Assembly: GCA_963793845.1 (NCBI GenBank) | Contig: CAWCBG010000004.1 | Location: 62,001 to 126,000, forward strand | Source of the DNA: CAWCBG01 sp963793845 | GTDB taxonomy: Bacteria; Acidobacteriota; Terriglobia; Terriglobales; Acidobacteriaceae | DNA length: 64,000 bases | Reading direction: 5' to 3' | Shown: positions 36,396-44,720 of the stretch, piece by piece | How positions within the stretch are numbered: position 1 is the first letter of the stretch | Layout of the letters: every line of letters begins with the position of its first letter | Notes under the pieces: model-generated | The model's input: only the letters and a program-made list of their open reading frames with translations | Databases searched by the model: none | What the model was told of the DNA's origin: nothing | Translations under genes and position numbers: made by a program

Positions 36396-36629
36396 CTACG
36401 GATTCTTAGGCTTGGCGCGGGCATAGCGCTCCATTTCTCCGGTCCACTTGAGAAAGCGCAGCAGTTCCACTTTCTCGCGCCAAAGGAAGCCGACAAACTC
36501 CAGGAACCCGATGCTGTGCATCTTGATGCCGGTATAGGTTTCGATTCTCCAGCGCAAATAGGGGCTGCGCCACGGGGCCAGTCGGTGCCCGCGGGTCGCG
36601 TGCCACAGGAAGCGCAGGATATACCGCAT
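36396..36629 (-). CDS. small conserved hypothetical protein
   Basis: 77 residues, strongly basic and aromatic (MRYILRFLWHATRGHRLAPW, YLRWRIETYTGIKMHSI, FVGFLWREKVELLRFLKWT). The composition is unlike random shadow translations, and the ORF fills the gap between the toxin and the TPR gene. I believe similar small proteins occur in other acidobacteria, but cannot verify it. TATACT lies close upstream of the start and no strong ribosome site is visible. Function unknown. Confidence 0.5.
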   Translation of the reverse strand: MRYILRFLWHATRGHRLAPWRSPYLRWRIETYTGIKMHSIGFLEFVGFLWREKVELLRFLKWTGEMERYARAKPKNP

Positions 36630-36699
36630 GCTTTTCAGTATAGCGGTACGCTTGTGCCCGACTGAACGAAGGACTTCTGCATGCTAAACTCGCCATCGG

Positions 36700-37065
36700 A
36701 TGACTGACCCAACGCAACGCCAGGCCGCCGAAGACCATTACTATGCCGCCCTCGATCACTACGCCGAGGGCCAGCACGATCAGTCAATCGCTGAATACGA
36801 GGCCGCCATCGCTGCCGATCCATCTTTCCTTGATGCCATGCACGGTCTGGCGCGTGTCTACCAGGACACCGAGCAATTCGACAAAGCCATCGCCGTCGCC
36901 AGCCGGATCACCGAACTCGATCCCGATGACGTATTGGCGCATACCAGTCTGTCGATCCTGTACCAGCGCAAAGGCATGGTGCCCGAGGCGGAAGCAGAAG
37001 CGAATAAAGCCCGCGTCCTTGGATGGAAGCAGCAATTGAAACAGGGCAAGCTGTCCACAGAGTGA
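36700..37065 (+). CDS. small TPR protein
   Basis: 121 residues, without a signal peptide, made almost entirely of three tetratricopeptide repeats (DHYYAALDHYAEGQHDQSIA, AMHGLARVYQDTEQFDKAI, AHTSLSILYQRKGMVPEAEA). Likely a cytosolic protein-protein adaptor. It overlaps the endonuclease-like gene by 4 nt (GTGA), so the two are co-translated. Confidence 0.8.
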   Translation: MTDPTQRQAAEDHYYAALDHYAEGQHDQSIAEYEAAIAADPSFLDAMHGLARVYQDTEQFDKAIAVASRITELDPDDVLAHTSLSILYQRKGMVPEAEAEANKARVLGWKQQLKQGKLSTE

Positions 37066-37940
37066 AGCCCAAGTCCAAAGCGCGGAAGTCCCCAGCCTCG
37101 GTGGGCGCCGCTATCAACCCGGAAGCGGCAATACGCGATATTTATCGCACGCTCTCCCACCTCTGGGGCCCGCAGCACTGGTGGCCCGCCGAGACTCCCT
37201 TCGAGGTGATTGCCGGCGCAATTCTGACCCAGAATACGACATGGACAAACGTTGAGCGGGCCTTGGCGAATCTGCGGGGAGCGGGGATTCTCAGCGTCAA
37301 GGGCCTCCGCGGCGTACCGCTCCAGCGACTGGAACAACTCATTCGCTCGTCCGGATATTTCCGGCGGAAAGCGCTGCGCTTGAAGGACTTCGTGGCACGT
37401 CTCGATGCCAACCATGGCGGATCGCTTGAACGGTTATTCTCGACACCCACCGAGACGCTGCGACCGGAACTGCTGGCGCAGAGCGGCATCGGCCCGGAGA
37501 CGGCCGATGCGATCCTGCTGTATGCCGGACATCATGAGGTATTCGTGGTCGACGCTTATGCGCGACGAATTCTGGAACGTCATGAGGCGATTACCGCAAA
37601 TACCAAGTATGACGATGCGCGCAAACTGGTTGAGGGCGCATTAGGAAAAGAAAAGCCATTCGCGGGTCGCGAGGGGCAAACATCGGTCTCCTCTCAGCTG
37701 CCGCGGGCCCACCAGCCTTCGGCGATGAGCATGATGGCGCGCTCCTCCATAGCACAGGTGTACAACGAAATGCATGGCCTGTTAGTGCAGGTTGGGAAGC
37801 ACTACTGCTTTAAGCGAAAGCCGGATTGCGATAACTGTCCGCTCGGCGCCATGCTGTCGCGCACAGCACGGCGGAAGCTGGAGGCGACGGATTCAATCGA
37901 GTCTTCCTTGGCGCCGGAGGCCCGTAAACCGCGGTTATAA
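37062..37940 (+). CDS. endonuclease III-related DNA glycosylase (HhH-GPD), incomplete Fe-S motif
   Basis: 292 residues from the GTG at 37062. Base-excision-repair fold: PFEVIAGAILTQNTTWTNVE, helix-hairpin-helix LLAQSGIGPETADAILLYAG, and catalytic Asp in VFVVDAYARRIL. The WWPAETPFEV opening resembles the endonuclease III-related/MagIII branch. The C-terminus carries CFKRKPDCDNC, three of the four cysteines of the usual C-x6-C-x2-C-x5-C cluster; the fourth position is Leu (PLGAML). There is an unusual polar insertion around residues 200-225. Lesion specificity is unknown; alkylated purine or thymine glycol are possible. Confidence 0.82.
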   Translation: MKPKSKARKSPASVGAAINPEAAIRDIYRTLSHLWGPQHWWPAETPFEVIAGAILTQNTTWTNVERALANLRGAGILSVKGLRGVPLQRLEQLIRSSGYFRRKALRLKDFVARLDANHGGSLERLFSTPTETLRPELLAQSGIGPETADAILLYAGHHEVFVVDAYARRILERHEAITANTKYDDARKLVEGALGKEKPFAGREGQTSVSSQLPRAHQPSAMSMMARSSIAQVYNEMHGLLVQVGKHYCFKRKPDCDNCPLGAMLSRTARRKLEATDSIESSLAPEARKPRL

Positions 37941-38023
37941 TGGTGTAGCGTCTCAACGATAACTTTGCTGGCCTGACCGCGCCCTTGATCATGCAAAACC
38001 AGGAGAGTGTGGGCTCGTAAACT

Positions 38024-40297
38024 GTGCCTTCCAACAGTACAAGCCGTCCGCCGCAAAAGCCCAATCGCACGCCTGCGATTGTGGCGCTCTCCATTTGTAT
38101 CTTCCTTCTATTTGCGGTGATCTTCTCGCAGGCGGCGTTCAACCTTACGTTCCTGCAGCCCGACACTAGCGAAGAAACGCTGATCTATGCGGCTCTCTCC
38201 GCGCTGATCTTCCTGCTCTTCATTGCGCTTACGTTCGTTCTGCTACGCACGCTGCTGCGGCTCTACGCTGAGCGCAAGACCGGCGTTCTGGGTTCGAAGT
38301 TCCGCAGCCGCATGGTACTCGGCGCGTTACTGCTGTCACTGGGGCCAGTGATCCTGCTGTTTATGTTTTCCTACGGGCTGATGAACCGCTCCATCGAGAA
38401 GTGGTTTTCGCGGCCGATGGAGGAGGTGGAGTACCGCACCAACATCGTGGCTTCGCTGCTGTCGGATTATGCCGCCGCTAATGCCCGAGCCGAAGCCGCG
38501 CGCATTGCGACCGCTCCGGAGACCGTCAAGTCGTTCCGCACAGGAAACTTCACCGCGGTTATAGAACAGTTTCGCCGCAGCGAGGTGAGCTTGCAGGGCG
38601 GTTTCGCTTTCGCCCTTGTGGACGATCGGGCGGAAGCCAGCTTCCACGCCCCTGAAACATGGCCGGTCTTGCGAGATAGCTTGCCAGTCAAGCCGGCGAA
38701 GGCGGACCAGGCGAAAGCTTTCGATTTATTGGGCCAAACTTACGTTCTGGGGAAGGCCTCTGTAACCCCTAACGGGCAGATTCTTGTGGCCATGCCGCTG
38801 CCGGAGAAATATTCCTACACGCTGCGTGATATCGAGCGCAGCCAGCAGCAATACCAGGAACTACGCCTGCAGCGCCGCCGGGTTCGCCGCACCTATATGG
38901 GCTATCTGCTGCTGCTTACGGTGGCGGTGCTGTTCGCCTCGACATGGCTGGCGCTGTACCTCTCCAAGATGGTGACCCGCCCGCTGGTGGCACTGGCGGA
39001 GGCCACTGAGGAAATCTCGCGAGGTCGGCTCGATACCCGTGTGGATGTACAGGCGGGCAGCGAGATCGGACAACTGGTGAATTCCTTTAACCGCATGGCG
39101 GGCGATCTGGAAACAAGCCGATCCAAGATCGAGGCATCGCGACACGCGCTGGCCGACATGAATGCGCAACTGGAGCAGCGCAACCGCCACATCGAGACGA
39201 TCCTGGAGAGTATTCCCACCGGCGTGCTTTCGCTGGACTCGTCGCGCACCGTTATTCATATGAATGGCGCGATACGCCGTTTGCTCCGGTTAGATGGAAG
39301 TTCCCCTGAGTCGGAGCACTCCCTCGAGGGAATATTCTCCGAGGAAGTGGCAGCCGACCTGGAGCACCAGTTACGCAAAGCCGACCGGATGGGCACGGTA
39401 ACCAGCCAGATGGAAATCGTGACGCCCCGTGACAATCTGAACGTGGCGGTCACGGTGGCCACTCTCGACCCTCCTTCCCGAACCGCCGATCCCAGTAAGC
39501 AGCGCATGGGATACGTTATCGTGCTGGAGGATTTGTCCGACCTGCTGCGCGCACAGAAACAGACAGCCTGGCGCGAGGTGGCGCGGCGCATCGCGCACGA
39601 GATCAAGAACCCGCTTACCCCGATTGCGCTTTCCGCCGAGCGCATCCGCCGTCACCTGGAGCGCGGCATGCCGCCGGACGCCTCGTCCATGAACATCATT
39701 CGCAACTGCGCCGATTCCATCAGTTCATCGGTCGAGACGGTGCGAACCCTTGTAGATGAGTTTTCGGCGCTGGCGCGCTTCCCTGCCTCACAGCCGCAAG
39801 CGTCTGACCTGAACAGCATTGTCGAAAGCGCGCTGATGATGTTCGATGGGCGGTTGGATGGCATTCAGGTGCGCAAGTCCTTGGCTCCTGACTTGCCGCG
39901 GGTGCAAGCCGACCCGGAAGCGGTAAAGCGGGCTGTGGCGAACCTGGTCGACAATGCTGCCGAAGCCATGCACGATTCGCTGGTGAAAGAGATTCAGATT
40001 TCCACCGCCTTCGTCAACGGCGGTCGCGATTTAGTCGAGATCGTCGTGGCCGACAGCGGGCAAGGCGTCACCCCGGAAGTAAAGGAAAAGCTGTTCCTGC
40101 CGTATTTTTCCACTAAGAAACGAGGCACTGGCCTCGGCCTCGCGATCGTGAGCCGCATCGTGGAAGACCATCATGGGTCGATCCGGGTGGAGGAGAATTC
40201 TCCCATTGGAGCCCGGTTTATCGTAGAGTTGCCTGTAGTGCAGGAACTGGCGACTGCGGCGGCCGACCATCATGCAGACGATTCTGATCGTGGATGA
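38024..40297 (+). CDS. NtrY-like sensor histidine kinase
   Basis: 757 residues. Membrane helices lie near 20-42, 57-80 and 100-120, then an extracytoplasmic section, then a helix at about 290-312. HAMP follows (RPLVALAEATEEISRGRLDT), a PAS-like section, the H-box REVARRIAHEIKNPLTPIAL with the phospho-His, and the ATPase boxes VANLVDNAAEAMHDS, VVADSGQGVTPEVKEKLF and STKKRGTGLGLAIV. The layout and the H-box text match the NtrY family. The start is GTG at 38024. It overlaps the response regulator by 26 nt. The signal sensed is unknown; nitrogen, redox or envelope cues are possible. Confidence 0.92.
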   Translation: MPSNSTSRPPQKPNRTPAIVALSICIFLLFAVIFSQAAFNLTFLQPDTSEETLIYAALSALIFLLFIALTFVLLRTLLRLYAERKTGVLGSKFRSRMVLGALLLSLGPVILLFMFSYGLMNRSIEKWFSRPMEEVEYRTNIVASLLSDYAAANARAEAARIATAPETVKSFRTGNFTAVIEQFRRSEVSLQGGFAFALVDDRAEASFHAPETWPVLRDSLPVKPAKADQAKAFDLLGQTYVLGKASVTPNGQILVAMPLPEKYSYTLRDIERSQQQYQELRLQRRRVRRTYMGYLLLLTVAVLFASTWLALYLSKMVTRPLVALAEATEEISRGRLDTRVDVQAGSEIGQLVNSFNRMAGDLETSRSKIEASRHALADMNAQLEQRNRHIETILESIPTGVLSLDSSRTVIHMNGAIRRLLRLDGSSPESEHSLEGIFSEEVAADLEHQLRKADRMGTVTSQMEIVTPRDNLNVAVTVATLDPPSRTADPSKQRMGYVIVLEDLSDLLRAQKQTAWREVARRIAHEIKNPLTPIALSAERIRRHLERGMPPDASSMNIIRNCADSISSSVETVRTLVDEFSALARFPASQPQASDLNSIVESALMMFDGRLDGIQVRKSLAPDLPRVQADPEAVKRAVANLVDNAAEAMHDSLVKEIQISTAFVNGGRDLVEIVVADSGQGVTPEVKEKLFLPYFSTKKRGTGLGLAIVSRIVEDHHGSIRVEENSPIGARFIVELPVVQELATAAADHHADDSDRG

Positions 40298-41624
40298 CGA
40301 GTCCGAGATTCGCAGCGCGCTGCAAGGCGTGCTGGAGGACGAGGGCTATAAAACACTCTTGGCCGAAAGCGGCGAGGAGTGTCTGGAGTTGCTGCGCCGG
40401 AAGGCAGTCGACGTGGTGCTACTCGACATCTGGCTTCCCGGCGTCGATGGTCTCGAAACCCTGGAGAAGATCGTCGAGAACGCCGATCATCCTGAAGTCA
40501 TCATGATCTCCGGCCATGGCAACATCGAAACAGCGGTGCGCGCAACGAAACTAGGCGCCTTCGACTTCCTGGAGAAGCCTCTCTCCATCGACAAAACTCT
40601 TATTGTCCTGAAGAATGCGCTTGACGCCAAGCGGCTACGCAGCGAGAACCTTGAATTCAAGAAACAGTTTCAGGCGCGCAGCGTCATCGTAGGCGACAGC
40701 ATCCCCATGAAGGCGTTGCGCCAGCAGATCCAGTTGATGGCGCCAACCAACGGACGAGTTCTGATCTACGGCGAGTCCGGCACCGGCAAGGAACTGGTCG
40801 CGCATGCTATCCATGCGGGAAGCCTGCGCAAAGACGCCATGTTCGTCGAGGTGAATTGTGCCGCGATACCGGAAGACCTGATCGAGAGCGAATTGTTCGG
40901 CCATCGCAAAGGCTCGTTCCTGGGCGCGTCGGCCGACAAGGAAGGCAAGTTCGAGAAAGCTGACGGCGGAACCCTGTTCCTGGACGAAGTGGGCGATATG
41001 AGCCTTAAGACGCAGTCCAAGGTGCTGCGCACCCTCGACGAAGGCCGGTTCGCGCCCGTTGGCGAAGAGGAGCCGATTACGGTGGACGCGCGTGTGATCG
41101 CAGCCACCAACAAGGACCTCGAAGATGAAATCTCCAAGGGCAATTTTCGCGAGGATTTGTTCTATCGGCTCAACGTGATCCCCTTCTACGTACCCCCGCT
41201 GCGCGAACGCAAGGAAGACATTCCACAGATCGCACGGCACTTTCTCAGAGAGTTCTCGCAGACCTACAATCGCCGTCCGAAAGAAATGGCCGACGACGCA
41301 CTCGACGCACTGACCCGCTATTCATGGCCGGGTAATGTCCGCGAGCTGCGGAATCTGATCGAGCGCATCGTGATCATGAATCCCACGGTGAGCCGCCTGG
41401 AGCGCAAGCATCTGCCGACCCTGATTCACCGCGACGGCGGCCGCCGCGCCATGGGCGACTTCTCCAGCCTGCACCAGGCACGTGCCGCTTATGAGCGGGA
41501 TTACATTCTGAAGAAGCTGGACGAGAATCACGGCAGCGTCAGCCGCACGGCCGAGGTGCTTGGCCTGGAGCGCAGCCACATGTATCGCAAAATGAAGGCG
41601 CTGGGAATTGCAGTGAAAGAGTAG
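40272..41624 (+). CDS. NtrX-like sigma-54 response regulator with altered GAFTGA loop
   Basis: 450 residues. Receiver domain 1-120 has acidic pocket ILIVDDES, phospho-Asp in VVLLDIWLPG and Lys in LEKPLS. The AAA+ domain has Walker A YGESGTGKELVAHAI, Walker B GGTLFLDEVGD and arginine-finger context REDLFYRLNVIPF. A C-terminal Fis-type helix-turn-helix reads NHGSVSRTAEVLGLERSHMY. The sigma-54 contact loop, normally GAFTGA, reads GSFLGA here (HRKGSFLGASADKEG). Thr-to-Leu at the contact position could weaken or abolish sigma-54 activation. Partner of the overlapping kinase. Confidence 0.93.
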   Translation: MQTILIVDDESEIRSALQGVLEDEGYKTLLAESGEECLELLRRKAVDVVLLDIWLPGVDGLETLEKIVENADHPEVIMISGHGNIETAVRATKLGAFDFLEKPLSIDKTLIVLKNALDAKRLRSENLEFKKQFQARSVIVGDSIPMKALRQQIQLMAPTNGRVLIYGESGTGKELVAHAIHAGSLRKDAMFVEVNCAAIPEDLIESELFGHRKGSFLGASADKEGKFEKADGGTLFLDEVGDMSLKTQSKVLRTLDEGRFAPVGEEEPITVDARVIAATNKDLEDEISKGNFREDLFYRLNVIPFYVPPLRERKEDIPQIARHFLREFSQTYNRRPKEMADDALDALTRYSWPGNVRELRNLIERIVIMNPTVSRLERKHLPTLIHRDGGRRAMGDFSSLHQARAAYERDYILKKLDENHGSVSRTAEVLGLERSHMYRKMKALGIAVKE

Positions 41625-41642
41625 TGGATACCGGCTATGGAA

Positions 41643-41690
41643 GCGGCTGAAAAACTCGACATTTACCGGTTTTGAAGGGGCGCACCTTCA
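41643..41690. repeat. MITE-like repeat, truncated copy C
   Basis: GCGGCTGAAAAACTC, then a segment including GGTTTTGAAGGGGCGCACC, matches the left half of copy A. It stops abruptly where copy B begins, so copy B was inserted into it or replaced its right part. Confidence 0.55.
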
Positions 41691-41815
41691 CAGGCTGCTG
41701 AAAAACTCTTTGGAAGGGGCGTACCTCAGGTACGCCGTTAGGCCCTTTATTCTTGTCATCCCGACCAGGCCTTCAGGCCGAGGGGGGATCCGCTTTTGAG
41801 TTTTTTAGCGGCCTG
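41691..41815. repeat. MITE-like repeat with terminal inverted repeats, copy B
   Basis: A 125-bp element. Left end CAGGCTGCTGAAAAACTC (41691-41708) and right end GAGTTTTTTAGCGGCCTG (41798-41815) are inverted repeats matching at 16 of 18 positions. Inside is the palindrome GGCGTACC-TCA-GGTACGCC and the block CCTTCAGGCCGAGG. No coding capacity. Its right end forms the last codons and stop of era. Confidence 0.72.
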
Positions 41816-42812
41816 TATAGTCTTTTCCGCGTCGACGCACTCCGATCGCAGTCAGTCTAATTCTTTGAACCCGGCTCTCCGCCGCCTGGGCCTCGGAGAG
41901 CCGTTCCAGCTGAGTGCGCCAGTCGGTCTCCTCGACAAAGCTACGCGAGTCACGCCATCCCGATCGCACCTTGACGAACAGCTCCAGGAAAACTTTGGTG
42001 TTCAGCAGCCGCTCAATCTGCAGGCGGGCCCCCGTGCCGATCTTCTTCAGGCTGGCGCCTTGTTTGCCGATCAGGATCGCCTTCTGCCCTTCGCGCTCGC
42101 AATAGATCGTTGCTGCAATGCGCGTCAGCTTGGCGCCTTCCTCGTACTGATCGATCATCACCGTCGTCGCATAGGGGACTTCCTGGCCGGTCGTCAGCAG
42201 TATCTGTTCGCGGATCAGTTCAGCCACCAGAAATCGCTCTGGCTGGTCTGTGATCTGATCTTTGGGAAAATACCTCGGCCCATCAGGCAGAGCTTTGACG
42301 ATCGCGCCCAGAAGCGTATCGAGTCCTTCCCCTTTTATCGCCGAGATGGGAATGACCTCGACGAACTCGTGCTTCTCTTGATATTGGGCAATCAGCGGCA
42401 GGAGCTTTTGCTTATCGAGTTTGTCCACTTTATTCAGTAAAAGAAAGATGGGTAAGCCCGTCTTCTTCGCCAGGTCCAGAACAAACTGGTCTCCTGTGCC
42501 AAACTTCTCAGCCGCATCCACGATGACCAGGAGCAGGTTGCACCCTTCCAACGCATCATAGACTTCTTTCATCATGCGGCGGTTGAGCGAGTTCACCGGC
42601 TTGTGCACGCCAGGCGTGTCGACCAGTACGATCTGTCCGGCCGGCCGTTTAGCCTTCCGCTCGACGTTGATCATGCCCTGGATTCGGTTGCGCGTGGTCT
42701 GCGGCTTGCGAGTCACGATGGCCAGCTTCTCGCCGACCAGCGCGTTCAGCAGCGTCGATTTGCCCGCGTTGGGACGTCCGATGATGGAAACAAAGCCGGA
42801 GTGGAATGCCAT
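41805..42812 (-). CDS. era: GTPase Era
   Basis: Essential GTPase that binds the 16S rRNA 3' end during 30S assembly. From the ATG at 42812 it is 335 residues; an upstream Met (42860) would add 16. G-motifs: GRPNAGKST (G1), a Thr in RNRIQG-type switch I, DTPG (G3), NKVD (G4) and SAIKG (G5). The C-terminal KH domain includes YCEREGQKAILIGKQGASLK. The tail of about 35 residues after the KH domain is longer than in E. coli, and its last codons (TGR, stop) come from a MITE end. The start is one base after the corC stop. Confidence 0.93.
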   Translation of the reverse strand: MAFHSGFVSIIGRPNAGKSTLLNALVGEKLAIVTRKPQTTRNRIQGMINVERKAKRPAGQIVLVDTPGVHKPVNSLNRRMMKEVYDALEGCNLLLVIVDAAEKFGTGDQFVLDLAKKTGLPIFLLLNKVDKLDKQKLLPLIAQYQEKHEFVEVIPISAIKGEGLDTLLGAIVKALPDGPRYFPKDQITDQPERFLVAELIREQILLTTGQEVPYATTVMIDQYEEGAKLTRIAATIYCEREGQKAILIGKQGASLKKIGTGARLQIERLLNTKVFLELFVKVRSGWRDSRSFVEETDWRTQLERLSEAQAAESRVQRIRLTAIGVRRRGKDYTGR

Positions 42813-42813
42813 G

Positions 42814-44085
42814 CTAGGCCCGGACCTGTTTGGATGCCGGGCTGCTTTCGAGACTAACACGCACGCGTCCGACGCGCCGCTCCGTGGATTCCAGCACTTC
42901 GAACTTCAACCGGTTCTCTTCGAAGACTTCTCCGGCTTTCGGAATATGCCCTGCGAGTTCGCTGACCAAACCCGCGATAGTGGTCGCTTCTTTTTCGTCA
43001 GGGCGCACGCCGAGAAGCTTCTCGAGTAGGTCGACGTCGGTATTGCCGTTGAAGACGTACGACGTATCGCTCTCCTTGATGATCTCGGCCTTCTCATGCT
43101 CATCGCGGATCTCGCCGACGATCTCCTCCACCAGGTCTTCGATGGTAACCACGCCGGCGACTCCGCCGTACTCATCCACGACAATCGCAAGCCGAATATT
43201 GTCCTTCTGCATCTCGCGCAATAGTTCGCTGCCAAGCTTGGTTTCGGGTACGAAGTAGACGTCGGTCTTCATCAGCTCGCGAACGGTTTTGGTGCGCGCC
43301 TCGGTGTCGGGAACCTGCAGCAGATCCTTCGAATACATGATGCCAACGATATGGTCCAGATCGCTTTCGTAGACCGGAATGCGCGAGTACGGATGCTTGT
43401 TGACCAGCTCAAGAAAGTGTTCGACCGTCGTGTCGGCTGGTACGGCGACGATTTCCGGACGGGGGCTCATCACTTCGCGAACGGTTTTGTTGCCGAATTC
43501 GACCACCGACTGGATGAGGTCACGATCGCCTTCTTCCAGGATGCCCTCTTCCTGCCCCGCCTCGATCAAAGCGTCCACCGCTTCGGAAGGATGTTCAGGC
43601 TCGTGCTCAGTGTGTTCCTTCGACAGGGCGGCGACCGACAAGGCAAAGCTCAAGATAAGAGTCGCCGGCAGGGCAAGGATGATCAGAATCCGCAGCACGG
43701 GAACCAACTTGGCAAGCCACTCACCCCGGGTGCGCACAAAGAAGACGTACGGCAGAAGCCGGTTGAAGATCACGATAATGAAGATGAGACTGACTGCAGC
43801 CTGTACCAGATCGAGAACCACCCAGCGGGTATCGATGAACAGTACATAGCCGATCAGCACACCGATCCCGGCCATGCAGATCTGCGTCAACGCTGCCATC
43901 GAGAGCATTGCCCGCTCGCGGGTCACGTGGAGCTTCGGCTCGACCAGTTGTTCATACGTGTCAATGTTCTCTTGAAATTCCCGCGAGAGAAACTTGCCCA
44001 TCTCCGCATACATGCGGTCGAGATACGACACAAGTGACAGCACAGCCAGCAGGACCAGCAATACGATGAATAACGGGAGGCTCAC
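42814..44085 (-). CDS. CorC/HlyC-type transporter (CNNM/DUF21 + CBS pair)
   Basis: 423 residues: an N-terminal transmembrane region (about 1-150, starting MSLPLFIVLLVLLAVLSLVS), a CBS pair (FGNKTVREVMSPRPEIVAVP ... LMKTDVYFVPETKLGSELL, LAIVVDEYGGVAGVVTIEDL) and a C-terminal CorC_HlyC domain (SYVFNGNTDVDLLEKLLGVR). The family is linked to Mg/Co efflux. It overlaps the ybeY end by 4 nt, giving the conserved phoH-ybeY-corC-era order. Confidence 0.9.
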   Translation of the reverse strand: MSLPLFIVLLVLLAVLSLVSYLDRMYAEMGKFLSREFQENIDTYEQLVEPKLHVTRERAMLSMAALTQICMAGIGVLIGYVLFIDTRWVVLDLVQAAVSLIFIIVIFNRLLPYVFFVRTRGEWLAKLVPVLRILIILALPATLILSFALSVAALSKEHTEHEPEHPSEAVDALIEAGQEEGILEEGDRDLIQSVVEFGNKTVREVMSPRPEIVAVPADTTVEHFLELVNKHPYSRIPVYESDLDHIVGIMYSKDLLQVPDTEARTKTVRELMKTDVYFVPETKLGSELLREMQKDNIRLAIVVDEYGGVAGVVTIEDLVEEIVGEIRDEHEKAEIIKESDTSYVFNGNTDVDLLEKLLGVRPDEKEATTIAGLVSELAGHIPKAGEVFEENRLKFEVLESTERRVGRVRVSLESSPASKQVRA

Positions 44086-44703
44086 CGGTGCATACCTCCA
44101 CCATTGCGTCGCGAAGAAAGGTCGGCTATAGCCTGACTCGATGCGTTGTTCTCAAGTCGTTTATTGCCGTGGGCCTTCTTGCTTCTCTTCTTTTTGGGGC
44201 GGGCCCGCATCGGGACTTGTTCAGGGTCAGGCTTAACGCCCTGAGCCCGTTCGATCAGACCGGTGGGCAGCTTGAATTGTTGGCGGAGTCTGGTTTCCAG
44301 CGCTCGCATCTCGCCGTTATCGGTTTCGTGGTCATACCCCGCGAGATGCAGTAGCCCGTGCAGGATCAGAATCCGCAGCTCGGTCTCGGCGGTGTGCCCG
44401 AGTTCGGCAGCATTGGCAACGGCAATCTCGACCGAGATCGCTATATCCCCAACTAACCTTCGATTCTGGGAGGGGAAAGGAGAGAACATCGGTCGGTTCG
44501 TCCTTCTGGCGATACCGGTGATTGAGCTTTTGCACCTCCTGGCTCGTGGTCAGGAAGATGACAACTTCGCCCTTCAGTCCGATGGCGCGCTGCGCTTTCC
44601 CGGCGAACAGAGCCAGAGCCCGCTCGCGAACGCCCTCGACTTCATGTTCCAGAAGAACCACTTTTGTCTCACGAACAAATGGGAGGGCGTGAAGCCCTCC
44701 CAT
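44082..44703 (-). CDS. ybeY: endoribonuclease YbeY, one frameshift
   Basis: Zinc-dependent factor for 16S rRNA 3'-end maturation. The first frame gives LNHRYRQKDEPTDVLSFPLP; the second continues RRLVGDIAISVE and the metal site ILHGLLHLAGYDHETDNGEM (HGxLHLxGYDH). Removing one base from the G runs at 44468-44475 (C runs on the coding strand) joins them, about 206 residues. The ATG at 44703 has AGGAA nine bases upstream but opens inside a strong hairpin. A GTG at 44661, where homologues usually begin (VVLLEHEVEG), is the alternative start. An unusually long basic tail (RARPKKKRSKKAHGNK) follows the metal site. Confidence 0.88.
44680..44702 (-). promoter_or_regulatory. hairpin at the phoH-ybeY junction
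   Basis: TGGGAGGGC (44680-44688) and GCCCTCCCA (44694-44702) form a perfect 9-bp stem with a 5-nt loop, overlapping the putative ybeY ATG. There is no T-run, so it is not a standard terminator. It could limit ybeY translation or mark an mRNA processing site. Confidence 0.5.
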
Positions 44704-44720
44704 ACCATGGTACCAAGTTC

